DNA from: Tessaracoccus sp.
GTDB lineage: Bacteria > Actinomycetota > Actinomycetes > Propionibacteriales > Propionibacteriaceae
NCBI RefSeq assembly: GCF_016714275.1
Contig: NZ_JADJNP010000004.1
Span: 310,001-374,000 of the forward strand
DNA length: 64,000 nt
Reading direction: 5' to 3'
This document shows positions 7,852 through 16,185 of this stretch, piece after piece. Under the pieces are notes generated by a model that worked only from the letters and a program-made list of their open reading frames with translations, made no database searches and was not told the origin of the DNA. Numbering within the stretch: position 1 is the first letter of the stretch; every line of letters begins with the position of its first letter. Made by a program: the position numbers and the translations under genes.

Positions 7852-8634
7852 GTGACCGAGCCCATCCTGATCTCCTTCGACGACGGCCTTGCACGCCTCA
7901 CGCTGAACCGACCGCAGAGGTTGAACGCGTTCGATGCCGGGATGGCCGACGCGTTCGCCGACGCCGCACGCAGCGCGACCGGGCGCGCGGGAGTCAAGGC
8001 CATTCTGATCGACGGCGCGGGCGCGGCCTTCTGCGCGGGCGGGGACGTCGTCGCGATGGCGACCTCGGTGCGGTCCGGGTCGGAGGTCGAGCGGCTCGCG
8101 CGCACCATCAACCGCGGCCTGCTTGCGCTGCTGGAGTCGAGCATCCCGGTGGTCGCCGCCGCGCACGGCACCACGGCAGGCGGAGGTCTCGGCTTGTTGC
8201 TGGCCGCGGACTACGCCGTCGTCGGTTCGGACTCGCGGCTGGGGAGCCGCTATGCCAACGTCGGCCTGACGCCCGACCTTGCCGTCACCGCGCTGCTGCC
8301 CCGCGCCGTGGGGGAGCGCCGCGCCCTGCAGCTGCTGCTCACCGACACCATGCTCGCCGCGCGCCAGGCCCTTGAGTGGGGCCTCGTCGCCGAGGTCGTC
8401 GAGGGTGGCCGGGAGGGCGTCGTCCGCCGGGCGGAGGAGGTGGCGAGAGGGTGGGCCGACGGTGCCAGCCACGCGTTCGGCGAGGCGAAACGCCTTGTCA
8501 GATCCCGTCCCGCGCGCACCATCGCGCAGCAGCTCGACGAGGAGGCGCGCACGATCGGCGCCGCCGTCGACACCCCCGACGCCCGCGCCCGCATCCAGGC
8601 GTTCGCCGCGCGCTCCTCCGGAGGCGCGAGATGA
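7852..8634 (+). CDS. Enoyl-CoA hydratase/isomerase family protein
   Basis: This 260-residue crotonase-fold protein has the two oxyanion-hole segments GAGAAFCAGGDV and AHGTTAGGGLGLLLAAD. The third region reads GLTPDLAVT, where hydratases usually carry a catalytic glutamate, so isomerase or other crotonase chemistry is possible. The GTG start at 7852 is supported by AGGAGG just upstream. The stop overlaps the start of the next gene by 4 nt (ATGA), so it is co-transcribed with a short-chain dehydrogenase; together they look like a lipid or branched-acid oxidation pair. Confidence 0.85.
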   Translation: MTEPILISFDDGLARLTLNRPQRLNAFDAGMADAFADAARSATGRAGVKAILIDGAGAAFCAGGDVVAMATSVRSGSEVERLARTINRGLLALLESSIPVVAAAHGTTAGGGLGLLLAADYAVVGSDSRLGSRYANVGLTPDLAVTALLPRAVGERRALQLLLTDTMLAARQALEWGLVAEVVEGGREGVVRRAEEVARGWADGASHAFGEAKRLVRSRPARTIAQQLDEEARTIGAAVDTPDARARIQAFAARSSGGAR

Positions 8635-9464
8635 GCGGACCGCTGAACGGTGCGACCCTTCTCATCTCGGGGGGCAGCAGGGGGATCGGGTTGGCGATTG
8701 CACTACGCGCCGCGGCCGACGGGGCCAACGTCGTCCTGCTCGCCAAGACCGACCAGCCACATGCGAGGCTTCCGGGTACCGTCCATACCGCCGCCGATGA
8801 GATCCGCGCGGCGGGAGGCCAGGCCGTCGCCGTCGTCGGGGACGTGCGGGACGACGCCGATATCCAGCGCGCGGTGTCGGCCGCCGTCGACGCCTTCGGC
8901 GGCATCGACGTCGTGGTCAACAACGCCAGCGCGATCGACCTGTCGCGCACACTCGACCTCGCGCCCAAGCGCTACGACCTCATGGCCGACGTCAATGCCC
9001 GCGGCACGTTCATGCTGACGCGCGCCGCCCTGCCGCCCCTGCTGAAGAGCCCGAACCCGCACGTGCTGACGCTGTCGCCGCCGCTGAACCTCGAGCCGCG
9101 CTGGTTGGGCGCGCACGTCGGCTACATGCTCTCTAAGTACGCGATGACCCTTGCCACGCTGGGTTTCGCCGAGGAGTTCCGCGCCGACGGCATCGCCGCG
9201 AACACGCTGTGGCCTCGCACGACGATCGCCACCGCCGCGGTGCAGAACCTGCTCGGCGGCGACCGCCTGATGGCCGCCAGCCGCACTCCGGAGATCTACG
9301 CCGACGCCGCCTACCTGGTGCTGACTACGCCGGCGAGGGAGCTGACGGGCCGTTCGCTGCTGGTCGAGGACGTCCTGGCCGACGCCGGCATCACCGACCT
9401 GTCCCGCTACGCCGCCGTCCCCGGCACCCCTGACGACGCGCTGTTCCCCGATGTCTTCGTCTGA
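8631..9464 (+). CDS. Short-chain dehydrogenase/reductase (HSDL2-like)
   Basis: This 277-residue SDR shows the cofactor loop SGGSRGIGLAIA near the N-terminus, the NNAS motif, and a catalytic Ser...Tyr-Met-Leu-Ser-Lys arrangement (TLSPP and GYMLSKYAM). The insertion AKTDQPHARLPGTVHTAADEI after the second strand is typical of hydroxysteroid-dehydrogenase-like protein 2. It probably oxidises or reduces a hydroxyacyl or lipid substrate with NAD(P). It overlaps the upstream enoyl-CoA hydratase by 4 nt and the downstream msrA-like gene by 14 nt, so the three form one transcription unit. Confidence 0.85.
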   Translation: MSGPLNGATLLISGGSRGIGLAIALRAAADGANVVLLAKTDQPHARLPGTVHTAADEIRAAGGQAVAVVGDVRDDADIQRAVSAAVDAFGGIDVVVNNASAIDLSRTLDLAPKRYDLMADVNARGTFMLTRAALPPLLKSPNPHVLTLSPPLNLEPRWLGAHVGYMLSKYAMTLATLGFAEEFRADGIAANTLWPRTTIATAAVQNLLGGDRLMAASRTPEIYADAAYLVLTTPARELTGRSLLVEDVLADAGITDLSRYAAVPGTPDDALFPDVFV

Positions 9465-10014
9465 CTACCGCTCCTTGAGCCGGGCCACGGTCGCGGTCGA
9501 CTCCGTCGACGCGCCCGGCTCAAGGAACGGTGACGAAGAGCTCTATCTCGCGGGCGGGTGCCTGTGGGGCGTGCAGGCATTCATCAAGACGCTGCCCGGG
9601 GTGGTGTTCACCGAGGCGGGAAGGGCCAATGGCGCGAGTCGCTCCCTCAACGGGGAGTACGACGGGTACGCCGAGTGCGTGAGGACCCGGTTCGACCCGG
9701 CCGTCGTGACCGTCCCCGAGCTGGTGGCGTACCTGTTCGAGATCATCGACCCGTACAGCGTGAACCGGCAGCGCGACGACGTCGGCGAGAAGTACCGCAC
9801 CGGCGTGTACTCGGAGGACCCGGCCCACCTGGAACAGGCACGGGCGTTCATCGCCGCGCGGGCGGACGCGGACCGCGTCGTCGTCGAGGTGCTCCCCCTT
9901 GTGAGCTACCTGAAGAGTGCCGACGAACACCAGGACCGGCTGGACCGCTGCCCGGACGACTACTGCCACATCCCCGCCGACCTGCTGACGAAGTACAGGA
10001 CTACCGCGGGTTGA
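9451..10014 (+). CDS. msrA: Peptide methionine sulfoxide reductase MsrA-like protein
   Basis: This 187-residue protein aligns with MsrA through AGGCLWGVQAF, NGEYDGYAECVRTRFDP, NRQRDDVGEKYRTGVY and the ending DYCHIPADLL. MsrA repairs oxidised methionine with a cysteine in a GCFWG motif; here the motif is GCLWG, and the usual GHAE stretch reads GYAE, so substrate handling may differ. The first 25 or so residues come from a palindromic repeat (9473-9525). The ATG at 9451 overlaps the SDR stop by 14 nt and is the only reasonable start. The TGA lies in the left arm of the terminator hairpin. Confidence 0.75.
   Translation: MSSSDYRSLSRATVAVDSVDAPGSRNGDEELYLAGGCLWGVQAFIKTLPGVVFTEAGRANGASRSLNGEYDGYAECVRTRFDPAVVTVPELVAYLFEIIDPYSVNRQRDDVGEKYRTGVYSEDPAHLEQARAFIAARADADRVVVEVLPLVSYLKSADEHQDRLDRCPDDYCHIPADLLTKYRTTAG
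9473..9525. repeat. Palindromic repeat forming the 5' coding part of msrA
   Basis: CCTTGAGCCGGGC at 9473-9485 pairs perfectly with GCCCGGCTCAAGG at 9513-9525. The right end runs on into GGAACGG, as in the copy at 29105-29155. The 27-nt centre contains GTCGAC twice. Its position across the SDR-msrA junction gives MsrA a repeat-encoded N-terminal extension. Confidence 0.6.
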
Positions 10015-10041
10015 GCCACCACCAGGCGGTGGCTCAACCCG
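10007..10041. terminator. Hairpin terminator between msrA and the ABC exporter genes
   Basis: The 14-bp arms 10007-10020 and 10028-10041 pair perfectly around a 7-nt loop. The genes on either side converge. The arms include GGTTGAGC and GCTCAACC, resembling the ends of the palindromic repeat family seen at 9473-9525, so this may be a repeat copy used as a terminator. Confidence 0.7.
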
Positions 10042-10047
10042 GACGCA

Positions 10048-12039
10048 TCAGTCCTCGATCGCCGCGGCGAACTGCGACTGATACAGCCGGTAGTACGCGC
10101 CCTTGGCCTCCAGGAGTTCCGCGTGCGTGCCCTGTTCGACGATGTCGCCGTGCTCCATCACGAGGATCAGGTCCGCGTCGCGGATCGTCGACAACCGGTG
10201 GGCGATCACGAACGACGTCCTGCCGCTGCGCAGCGCCGACATCGCGTGCTGCACCAGAAGCTCCGTGCGCGTGTCGACGGAGCTGGTGGCCTCGTCGAGG
10301 ATCAGCAGGCTCGGATCGGCGAGGAAGGCGCGCGCGATCGTGATCAGCTGCTTCTCGCCCGCCGAGACGTTCGAGCCCTCCTCGTCGATCACCGTGTCGT
10401 AGCCGTCCGGCAGCGAGTGCACGAAGCGGTCGACGAAGGTCGCGCGCGCGGCCTCGAGGATGTCCGCCTCGGAGGCACCGGGGCGGCCGTACGCGATGTT
10501 GTCGCGGATCGTGCCGCCGAACAGCCACGTGTCCTGCAGCACCATGCCGATCTCCGAGCGCACCTTGTCGCGCGGCACGGAGGCGATGTCCACGCCGTCG
10601 ATCGTGATCTTGCCGCCGTTCAGGTCGTAGAACCGCATGATCAGGTTCACCAGCGTCGTCTTTCCCGCACCCGTCGGGCCGACGATCGCGACGGTCTGGC
10701 CCGGCTCGGCGACAAGGCTCAGGTCGCCGATCAGCGGCTTGTCGGGGGAGTAGGAGAACTCGACATCGCGGAACTCGACCTTCCCCGCCAGCTCCGCGGC
10801 GAGGTGGCCCGACGGCTCGGGCGTCATCTCGTCGGCGTCCAGCAGCTCGAACACGCGCTCAGCCGAAGCGACGCCCGACTGCAGCAGGTTCGCCATCGAC
10901 GCCACCTGCGTCAGCGGCTGCGTGAACTGGCGCGAGTACTGGATGAACGCCTGCACGTCGCCGATGTTCATGGTGCCCGACGCCACACGCAGGCCGCCGA
11001 TCACGGCGATGACGACATAGTTCAGGTTTCCGACCAGGAACATGACCGGCATGATGATGCCGGAGATGAACTGCGCGCCGAAGCCGGCCTTGTACAGCTC
11101 CTGGTTCCGGTCGCGGAACACCGCCTCGACCTCGCGCTGACGGCCGAAGACCTTCACAAGCGAGTGACCCGTGAAGGCCTCCTCGATGTGCGCGTTCAGC
11201 TCGCCCGTCGACTTCCAGTTCTGCGCGAACAGCTTCTGCGAGCGCTTGCCGATGACGGTGGTCACGACGCCCGCCACGGGCACCGAAAGCAACGCGACGA
11301 GTGCCAACGTCGGCGAGATGTAGAACATCATGACCAGCACGCCGATCACCATCAGCAGGGAGTTCAGCAGCTGCGAGAGGGTCTGCTGCAGCGTCTGCGA
11401 CACGTTGTCGATGTCGTTGGTGACGCGGCTCAACACCTCGCCGCGCGCCTGCTTGTCGAAGTACGACAAAGGCAGCCGGTCGAGCTTCGTCGACACCTCC
11501 TGGCGCATCGTGAAGATCGTGCGCTGCACGGCGTCGTTGAGGATCCAGCCCTGCGCGTAGGAGAACACGAAGCTCACCACGTACAGCCCCAGCACGATCA
11601 GCAGCACCGTGCCGATCCCGCCGAAGTCGATTCCCTGGCCGGGGATGAAGTCGAGGTTGCGGAGCATGTCGGCCATGTCGGTGTGCCCGGCGGCGATGGC
11701 CTGATCGATGGCCTGTTCCTTGGTGATGCCCGAAGGCAGCATCTTGCCGATGATGCCGCTCAGCATCAGGTCGGTCGCGCGGCCCAGCACCTTCGGGCCG
11801 ACGACGGCCAGCGCCACCGACAGCGTGCCGACGACGACGGCGATGATCACCAGCGCGCGCACCGGGCGCAGGTTGCCCATCAACCGCTTGACCGACGGCA
11901 GGAAGTTCACCGCCTTCTCTCCGGTTCCCATGTGCCCGCCAGGGCCTCCCGGGCCGCCGCCACCCGGGCCGCGGCGCGACCCAGGCCCGAACTTCGGCCG
12001 CTCGTTGGCCTTCTTCTCTGTCTGTGTGTTCTCGCTCAT
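10048..12039 (-). CDS. ABC exporter ATP-binding/permease, second subunit
   Basis: This 663-residue half-transporter has an N-terminal Gly/Pro-rich cytoplasmic tail (GPGGGGPGGPGG near residues 24-35), six membrane segments, and an ATPase domain with Walker A GPTGAGKTT, signature VSAGEKQLITIARA and Walker B LLILDEATSSVD. It belongs to the MdlB/LmrA-like multidrug or lipid exporters. It overlaps the upstream exporter gene by 4 nt and probably forms a heterodimer with it, under the TetR regulator encoded first in the operon. The membrane domain has an extra loop after the first helix (around residues 95-130). Confidence 0.9.
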   Translation of the reverse strand: MSENTQTEKKANERPKFGPGSRRGPGGGGPGGPGGHMGTGEKAVNFLPSVKRLMGNLRPVRALVIIAVVVGTLSVALAVVGPKVLGRATDLMLSGIIGKMLPSGITKEQAIDQAIAAGHTDMADMLRNLDFIPGQGIDFGGIGTVLLIVLGLYVVSFVFSYAQGWILNDAVQRTIFTMRQEVSTKLDRLPLSYFDKQARGEVLSRVTNDIDNVSQTLQQTLSQLLNSLLMVIGVLVMMFYISPTLALVALLSVPVAGVVTTVIGKRSQKLFAQNWKSTGELNAHIEEAFTGHSLVKVFGRQREVEAVFRDRNQELYKAGFGAQFISGIIMPVMFLVGNLNYVVIAVIGGLRVASGTMNIGDVQAFIQYSRQFTQPLTQVASMANLLQSGVASAERVFELLDADEMTPEPSGHLAAELAGKVEFRDVEFSYSPDKPLIGDLSLVAEPGQTVAIVGPTGAGKTTLVNLIMRFYDLNGGKITIDGVDIASVPRDKVRSEIGMVLQDTWLFGGTIRDNIAYGRPGASEADILEAARATFVDRFVHSLPDGYDTVIDEEGSNVSAGEKQLITIARAFLADPSLLILDEATSSVDTRTELLVQHAMSALRSGRTSFVIAHRLSTIRDADLILVMEHGDIVEQGTHAELLEAKGAYYRLYQSQFAAAIED

Positions 12040-13781
12040 GCTGCCGCCTCCTCGACGCTCAGCTGGGACTCGACGATCTCCTGGTACGTCTCGCTGGACG
12101 CCAGCAGCTCGTCGTGCGTGCCGCGGTCGACGATCTGGCCGTCCTCGAGGACGAGGATCTCGTCGGCTCCTGTGATGGTGGAGACGCGCTGGGCGACGAC
12201 CAGCACCGCCGCCTGTACCGTCTCGGGGGCGAGCGCGGCGCGCAGCCGCGCGTCGGTCGTGACGTCGAGGGCCGAGAACGAGTCGTCGAACACGTAGACG
12301 CTCGGCCGCTTCACCAGCGCCCGCGCGATGGCGAGACGCTGCCGCTGGCCGCCGGACACGTTGGTGCCGCCCTGGGCGATGTGCGCCTCGAGCTGGTCGT
12401 CGAGCTCGCGCACGAAGTCGGCGGCCTGCGCTACCTCAAGCGCATGCCAGAGCTCGTCGTCGGTGGCGTCGGGCTTGCCGTAGCGCAGGTTCGACGCGAC
12501 GGTGCCCGTGAACAGGTAGGGCTTCTGCGGCACGAGGCCGATCCGCGCCCACAACGCGTCGGGGTCCATCTCGCGCACGTCAACGCCGTCGACGCGCACG
12601 GCGCCGCCCGTGGCGTCGAACAGGCGCGGGATGAGGTTGATCAGGGTCGACTTGCCGGAGCCGGTCGAGCCGATGATCGCCGTCGTCGTGCCGGGCCGCA
12701 GCTCGAACGTGACGTCCTTCAGGACCGGCGACTCGGCGCCGGGATACTCGAAGGTCACGTGGTCGAACGAGACGTCCCCCGCGGCGGCCGGGGCCGGTGT
12801 CGGGGAGACGGGGGGAGCGACGGTGGAGTCGGTGTCGAGGACCTCCATGATGCGGTCGGCGCAGACGGCCGCGCGCGGCGCCATCACCAGCAGCATCGTC
12901 GTCATCATCACGGAGATGAGGATCTGCATGAGGTAGGAGATGAACGCGGTCAGCTGGCCGATCTGGATGTCGCCGGACTCGATCCGCTGCGCGCCGAACC
13001 ACATGACGCCCACCGTCGAGATGTTCATCACGAATCCGACGAACGGGAACAGGAACGCCATCAGGCGACCCACCGTCGTCGTGGTGTCGACGAGTTCGGA
13101 GTTGGCGCGCTCGAAGCGCGCGGCCTCGTGCGGCTCGCGGACGAACGCGCGGACGACGCGGATGCCGGTGATCTGCTCGCGCAGCACCCGGTTCAGGGTA
13201 TCGATTCGCTTCTGCATGACCTCGAACAGAGGCCCCATCTTCGTGATCAGGACGACGATGCCCGCGCCCAGCAGAACGACGGCCGCGAGGATGATCCAGG
13301 ACAACCCCGCATCCTCGCGCAGCGCCATGACGACGCCGCCGATCATCGTGATGGGCGCGCCGACCAGCATCACGCAGGTCATCAGCACGAGCATCTGGAC
13401 CTGCTGCACGTCGTTCGTGGAGCGGGTGATGAGGCTGGGGGCGCCGAAGTGGTTCATCTCGCGGGCGGAGAAGGCGAGCGTGCGCTCGAAGATCGCGCCG
13501 CGGACGTCGCGGCCGAACTGCATGGCGAGGTTGGCGCCTGCCCAGACCGCGCCGATCTGCGCGGCGCCCTGGACGAGCGACAGCAGCAGCATGACGCCGC
13601 CGGTGCCCCAGATGAAGTCGACGTCGCCGGTGACGACGCCCTCGTCGATGATGCGGGCGTTCAGCGTCGGCAGGTAGAGCGACATGATGGTCGCGACCGT
13701 CTGGAGCACCACGACGATGGCGAGCAGCCCCCAGTAGGGGCGGACATAGCGGTTGATGAGCCGCCCTAGTCGAGATATCAA
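12036..13781 (-). CDS. ABC exporter ATP-binding/permease, first subunit
   Basis: This 581-residue half-transporter has six membrane segments and an ATPase domain with Walker A GSTGSGKSTL, signature VSGGQRQRLAIARA and a Walker B stretch VYVFDDSFSALD. The usual catalytic Glu after Walker B is replaced by Asp-Ser (DDSFS), as in the degenerate site of heterodimeric exporters; the partner (10048-12039) has a normal DEATS. It overlaps TetR by 4 nt and its partner by 4 nt, so the three genes form one operon. The substrate is unknown, with drugs or lipids the usual cargo. Confidence 0.9.
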   Translation of the reverse strand: MISRLGRLINRYVRPYWGLLAIVVVLQTVATIMSLYLPTLNARIIDEGVVTGDVDFIWGTGGVMLLLSLVQGAAQIGAVWAGANLAMQFGRDVRGAIFERTLAFSAREMNHFGAPSLITRSTNDVQQVQMLVLMTCVMLVGAPITMIGGVVMALREDAGLSWIILAAVVLLGAGIVVLITKMGPLFEVMQKRIDTLNRVLREQITGIRVVRAFVREPHEAARFERANSELVDTTTTVGRLMAFLFPFVGFVMNISTVGVMWFGAQRIESGDIQIGQLTAFISYLMQILISVMMTTMLLVMAPRAAVCADRIMEVLDTDSTVAPPVSPTPAPAAAGDVSFDHVTFEYPGAESPVLKDVTFELRPGTTTAIIGSTGSGKSTLINLIPRLFDATGGAVRVDGVDVREMDPDALWARIGLVPQKPYLFTGTVASNLRYGKPDATDDELWHALEVAQAADFVRELDDQLEAHIAQGGTNVSGGQRQRLAIARALVKRPSVYVFDDSFSALDVTTDARLRAALAPETVQAAVLVVAQRVSTITGADEILVLEDGQIVDRGTHDELLASSETYQEIVESQLSVEEAAA

Positions 13782-14347
13782 GGAAGTTCCTTTCGGAGCA
13801 CCCCGCTGAGGGCGAAGGAGGCGAGGTCGGAGGCGTCGGCCCGCGGCCCGCCGAAGCGGAGCGCGTTGCCGGTGGCGAGGATGCCGATGTAGGTGACGAA
13901 GTCGGCGACGGGGATGGCCAGGTCGTCGGCGTGGGGGGCGAGGATCTCGGCGACCCAGGCGTCCATCTCCTGGCGCCGGGCCTGCAACTCGTCACGCAGG
14001 CAAGAGCTGGGCTTGTGCGGCCCCGGGGGCGCGCCGTGCGCCGCCATGAGCAGCGAGCGGGTCGTCGTGATGCGGTGGACGATCAGGTCGATCGCCGCGG
14101 CGGTCTTGGAGGCGACGGTGTCGCCGAGGTTGGTGTGGTCGAGGGTGTCGCGCAGTCGCCGCTCGGAGAACGCCTCCATGATCGTGGCGTCGATCAGCTC
14201 TTGAAGGCTGTCGAAGACGCGGAAGATGGTGCCCTCGGCGACGCCGGCGGCCTCGGCGACCTGCCGTGTGGTGACGCCGGTTCCCACCTCATGGATGAGG
14301 GGAAGCGTCGCCTCGATGATCGCGGCCCGGCGATCCTCGCGGGCCAT
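13778..14347 (-). CDS. TetR-family transcriptional repressor of the ABC exporter operon
   Basis: This regulator of 189 residues has an N-terminal helix-turn-helix in TTRQVAEAAGVAEGTIFRVF and a variable ligand-binding C-terminus. The ATG at 14347 was chosen because the longer frame starting at 14398 would translate through a perfect operator palindrome; a GTG at 14362 is another option. It is followed with a 4-nt overlap by two ABC half-transporters, the classic arrangement of a self-regulated efflux operon induced by its cargo. The inducer cannot be predicted. Confidence 0.88.
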   Translation of the reverse strand: MAREDRRAAIIEATLPLIHEVGTGVTTRQVAEAAGVAEGTIFRVFDSLQELIDATIMEAFSERRLRDTLDHTNLGDTVASKTAAAIDLIVHRITTTRSLLMAAHGAPPGPHKPSSCLRDELQARRQEMDAWVAEILAPHADDLAIPVADFVTYIGILATGNALRFGGPRADASDLASFALSGVLRKELP

Positions 14348-14377
14348 GGGTGCTGCTCGTGTCACTCCGAGGAGTCT

Positions 14378-14395
14378 AGTGAGTGAACACTCACT
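14378..14395. promoter_or_regulatory. TetR operator palindrome
   Basis: AGTGAGTG-AA-CACTCACT is a perfect 8-bp inverted repeat with a 2-nt centre, located 31 nt upstream of the TetR start codon. Sites of the TGAGTG...CACTCA type are typical for self-regulating TetR proteins. It lies between the stop of the DUF4031-HD gene and the TetR gene, so the exporter operon has its own promoter here. Confidence 0.8.
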
Positions 14396-14397
14396 CA

Positions 14398-15270
14398 TCA
14401 AATGCCGGAGAGGCGATCTTTCTCCGCGGTGAGGTTGGCGCGGGCGTTCGCACCCCACAGTCGTCGCCCGGCTGCGGTGTGGAAGAGCGGGTCTGTCGAC
14501 AGCAGCGACTCGACGACGGCGAGGCGGCCCCGCCGCCAGGTGTCGTCGTCGAGGTGCGCGTAGTCGAGGCGGACGTCGCGGGCGTAGACGTGGTAGCGGC
14601 CGGGGATCTGGCCGAGCACGGAGAGGTCGGCGTCGGAGAGGAGCGCGGCAGTGTCGTCGGCGGGGCGGTGCTCGGCGGTCATGCGGACCAACCGTGCAAC
14701 CTCTCTGACATCCCGGCCCGGGAGCACCCCGTACAGCGTGTCCTCCGCCAGCTGCGCCGACGCCTCTTCGTCCTGCCCGGGGACGCCGTCGTAGACCGCG
14801 TCGTGGAACCACGCCGCGAGACGCACGGACGCGCCGTTCGCGCCAAGGGCGTCGAGCGCCGAGAGGCACGCGACGAGGTGGCGGACGTCGTGATAGACCC
14901 GGTGCGGCTCGGCCCAGCGTGCGAGCAGGTCGTCCCGGATCTCGGCGGGGAGGCCGTATCTGTCCCAATCCGCGAGCGCCGCGGGGCGCGCCTCGGCGCG
15001 GGTCGGCGACTTGTCCCGGCGCCGCACCCGCAGGCCCGACGCCGCGAGCCGCCGGACCAGTTCTCGCTCGCCGACGGCGAGGGCGCCCGCGGCGACGAGG
15101 TCGTCGTAGCGGGAGATGGGGATGTCGTAGTGGTCGTGATCGAACGCGCGCGAGGGCAGCCCGGAGCGGGCCGCGAAGTCGTGCAGCTCGTCGAGCGAGA
15201 AGTCGGAGACGAGGTGCCCGAAGACCGTGCCGTGTGCGGGCCAGCGGGGCTCGTCGATCAGAATCGCCAC
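14398..15270 (-). CDS. DUF4031 domain fused to an HD-type metal phosphohydrolase domain
   Basis: This 290-residue protein has two parts. Residues 1 to about 85 (starting MAILIDEPRWPAHGTVFGHL) match the small DUF4031 proteins. The rest resembles predicted HD-domain phosphohydrolases, with HRVYHDVRHLVACLSALD, AAWFHDAVYDGV and later an RMTAEHRP segment that could supply metal ligands. The substrate is unknown, though HD enzymes of this kind often act on nucleotides. It is divergent from the EamA transporter gene (18-nt gap) and upstream of the TetR operon on the same strand. Confidence 0.75.
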   Translation of the reverse strand: MAILIDEPRWPAHGTVFGHLVSDFSLDELHDFAARSGLPSRAFDHDHYDIPISRYDDLVAAGALAVGERELVRRLAASGLRVRRRDKSPTRAEARPAALADWDRYGLPAEIRDDLLARWAEPHRVYHDVRHLVACLSALDALGANGASVRLAAWFHDAVYDGVPGQDEEASAQLAEDTLYGVLPGRDVREVARLVRMTAEHRPADDTAALLSDADLSVLGQIPGRYHVYARDVRLDYAHLDDDTWRRGRLAVVESLLSTDPLFHTAAGRRLWGANARANLTAEKDRLSGI

Positions 15271-15288
15271 GACCTCTAAGGTAGTCGC

Positions 15289-16185
15289 GTGCGCCCCTCC
15301 ACCTTGGCAACCGCGGCGATCCTCGCCGTGACCGCGATCTGGGGCTCGACGTTCTTCGTCATCAAGGACGCGGTGGGGCGCATCGATCCGGTCGACTTCC
15401 TCGTCGTGCGGTTCGCCATCGGCGCGGCGATCCCCACGCTGCTGTTCCTCGGGAAGCTGCGCAGGCTGACCGGGCGGCAGTGGGCCGTCGGGTTGGGGAT
15501 CGGCGTGATTTACGGCCTCGCGCAGATCGCGCAGACCGTGGGATTGCAGACGACGGCGGCGTCGGTTTCCGGCTTCATCACCGGCACCTATGTGGTGCTG
15601 ACGCCGATCGTGATGTGGGTGGCGTTCCGGGCGCGCGTGCAGGCGGGAACGTGGGCGGCGATCGCGCTAGCCACCGTCGGCTTGGGCGTGCTGAGCCTCG
15701 CCGGTTTCGGCGCAGGGGTGCCACTGCTGGGGATGGGGGAGTGGCTGACGCTGCTCGGCGCCGCCCTGTACGCGGTCCACGTCGTCGTGCTGGACCGGCA
15801 CGCGACGTCCATGGATGCGGCCGCCTTGGCGACGGTGCAGTTGATCGGCGTCGCCGTCACGTGCGCGGCGTTCGGGGTGCCCGACGGCGTCGAACTGCCC
15901 ACGGACGGGGGAGTCTGGGGTGCGGTGCTGTACACGGCGATCGTCGCGGGCATCGTCACGATGGCGCTGCAGACGTGGGCGCAGCGCCACCTCGACCCGA
16001 CAAGGATCGTGCTGCTGATGGCCTTCGAGCCGGTGTTCGCGTCCGCGTTCGCCATCGCTTTCGGCGGCGAGTCCCTGACCTGGCGCCTCCTGCTCGGCGG
16101 AGGGATGATCCTCGGCGCCACCTTCCTCGGCATCCGCGCCGGAACCCCGGAACCAGATCAGGCTTGGGGGCGCAGCAGGGGGTAG
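15289..16185 (+). CDS. EamA/DMT-family transporter
   Basis: This 298-residue protein has ten predicted membrane helices in two EamA repeats, beginning with AAILAVTAIWGSTFFVIKDA, the usual first helix of this family. Such permeases export or import amino acids or other metabolites; the substrate is not predictable. The GTG at 15289 lies 18 nt from the start of the divergent DUF4031-HD gene. The 3' end overlaps the convergent lysS gene by 28 nt. Confidence 0.88.
   Translation: MRPSTLATAAILAVTAIWGSTFFVIKDAVGRIDPVDFLVVRFAIGAAIPTLLFLGKLRRLTGRQWAVGLGIGVIYGLAQIAQTVGLQTTAASVSGFITGTYVVLTPIVMWVAFRARVQAGTWAAIALATVGLGVLSLAGFGAGVPLLGMGEWLTLLGAALYAVHVVVLDRHATSMDAAALATVQLIGVAVTCAAFGVPDGVELPTDGGVWGAVLYTAIVAGIVTMALQTWAQRHLDPTRIVLLMAFEPVFASAFAIAFGGESLTWRLLLGGGMILGATFLGIRAGTPEPDQAWGRSRG

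Noticed and set aside
10123..12297. A 724-codon plus-strand open frame across the ABC exporter genes
   Set aside because: It is antisense to the exporter subunits and translates to a His/Asp/Arg-rich sequence with no domain.
14345..14398. TetR start at ATG 14398
   Set aside because: Translation from there would run through the perfect operator palindrome at 14378-14395 and overlap the upstream gene stop; the start at 14347 fits the family better.
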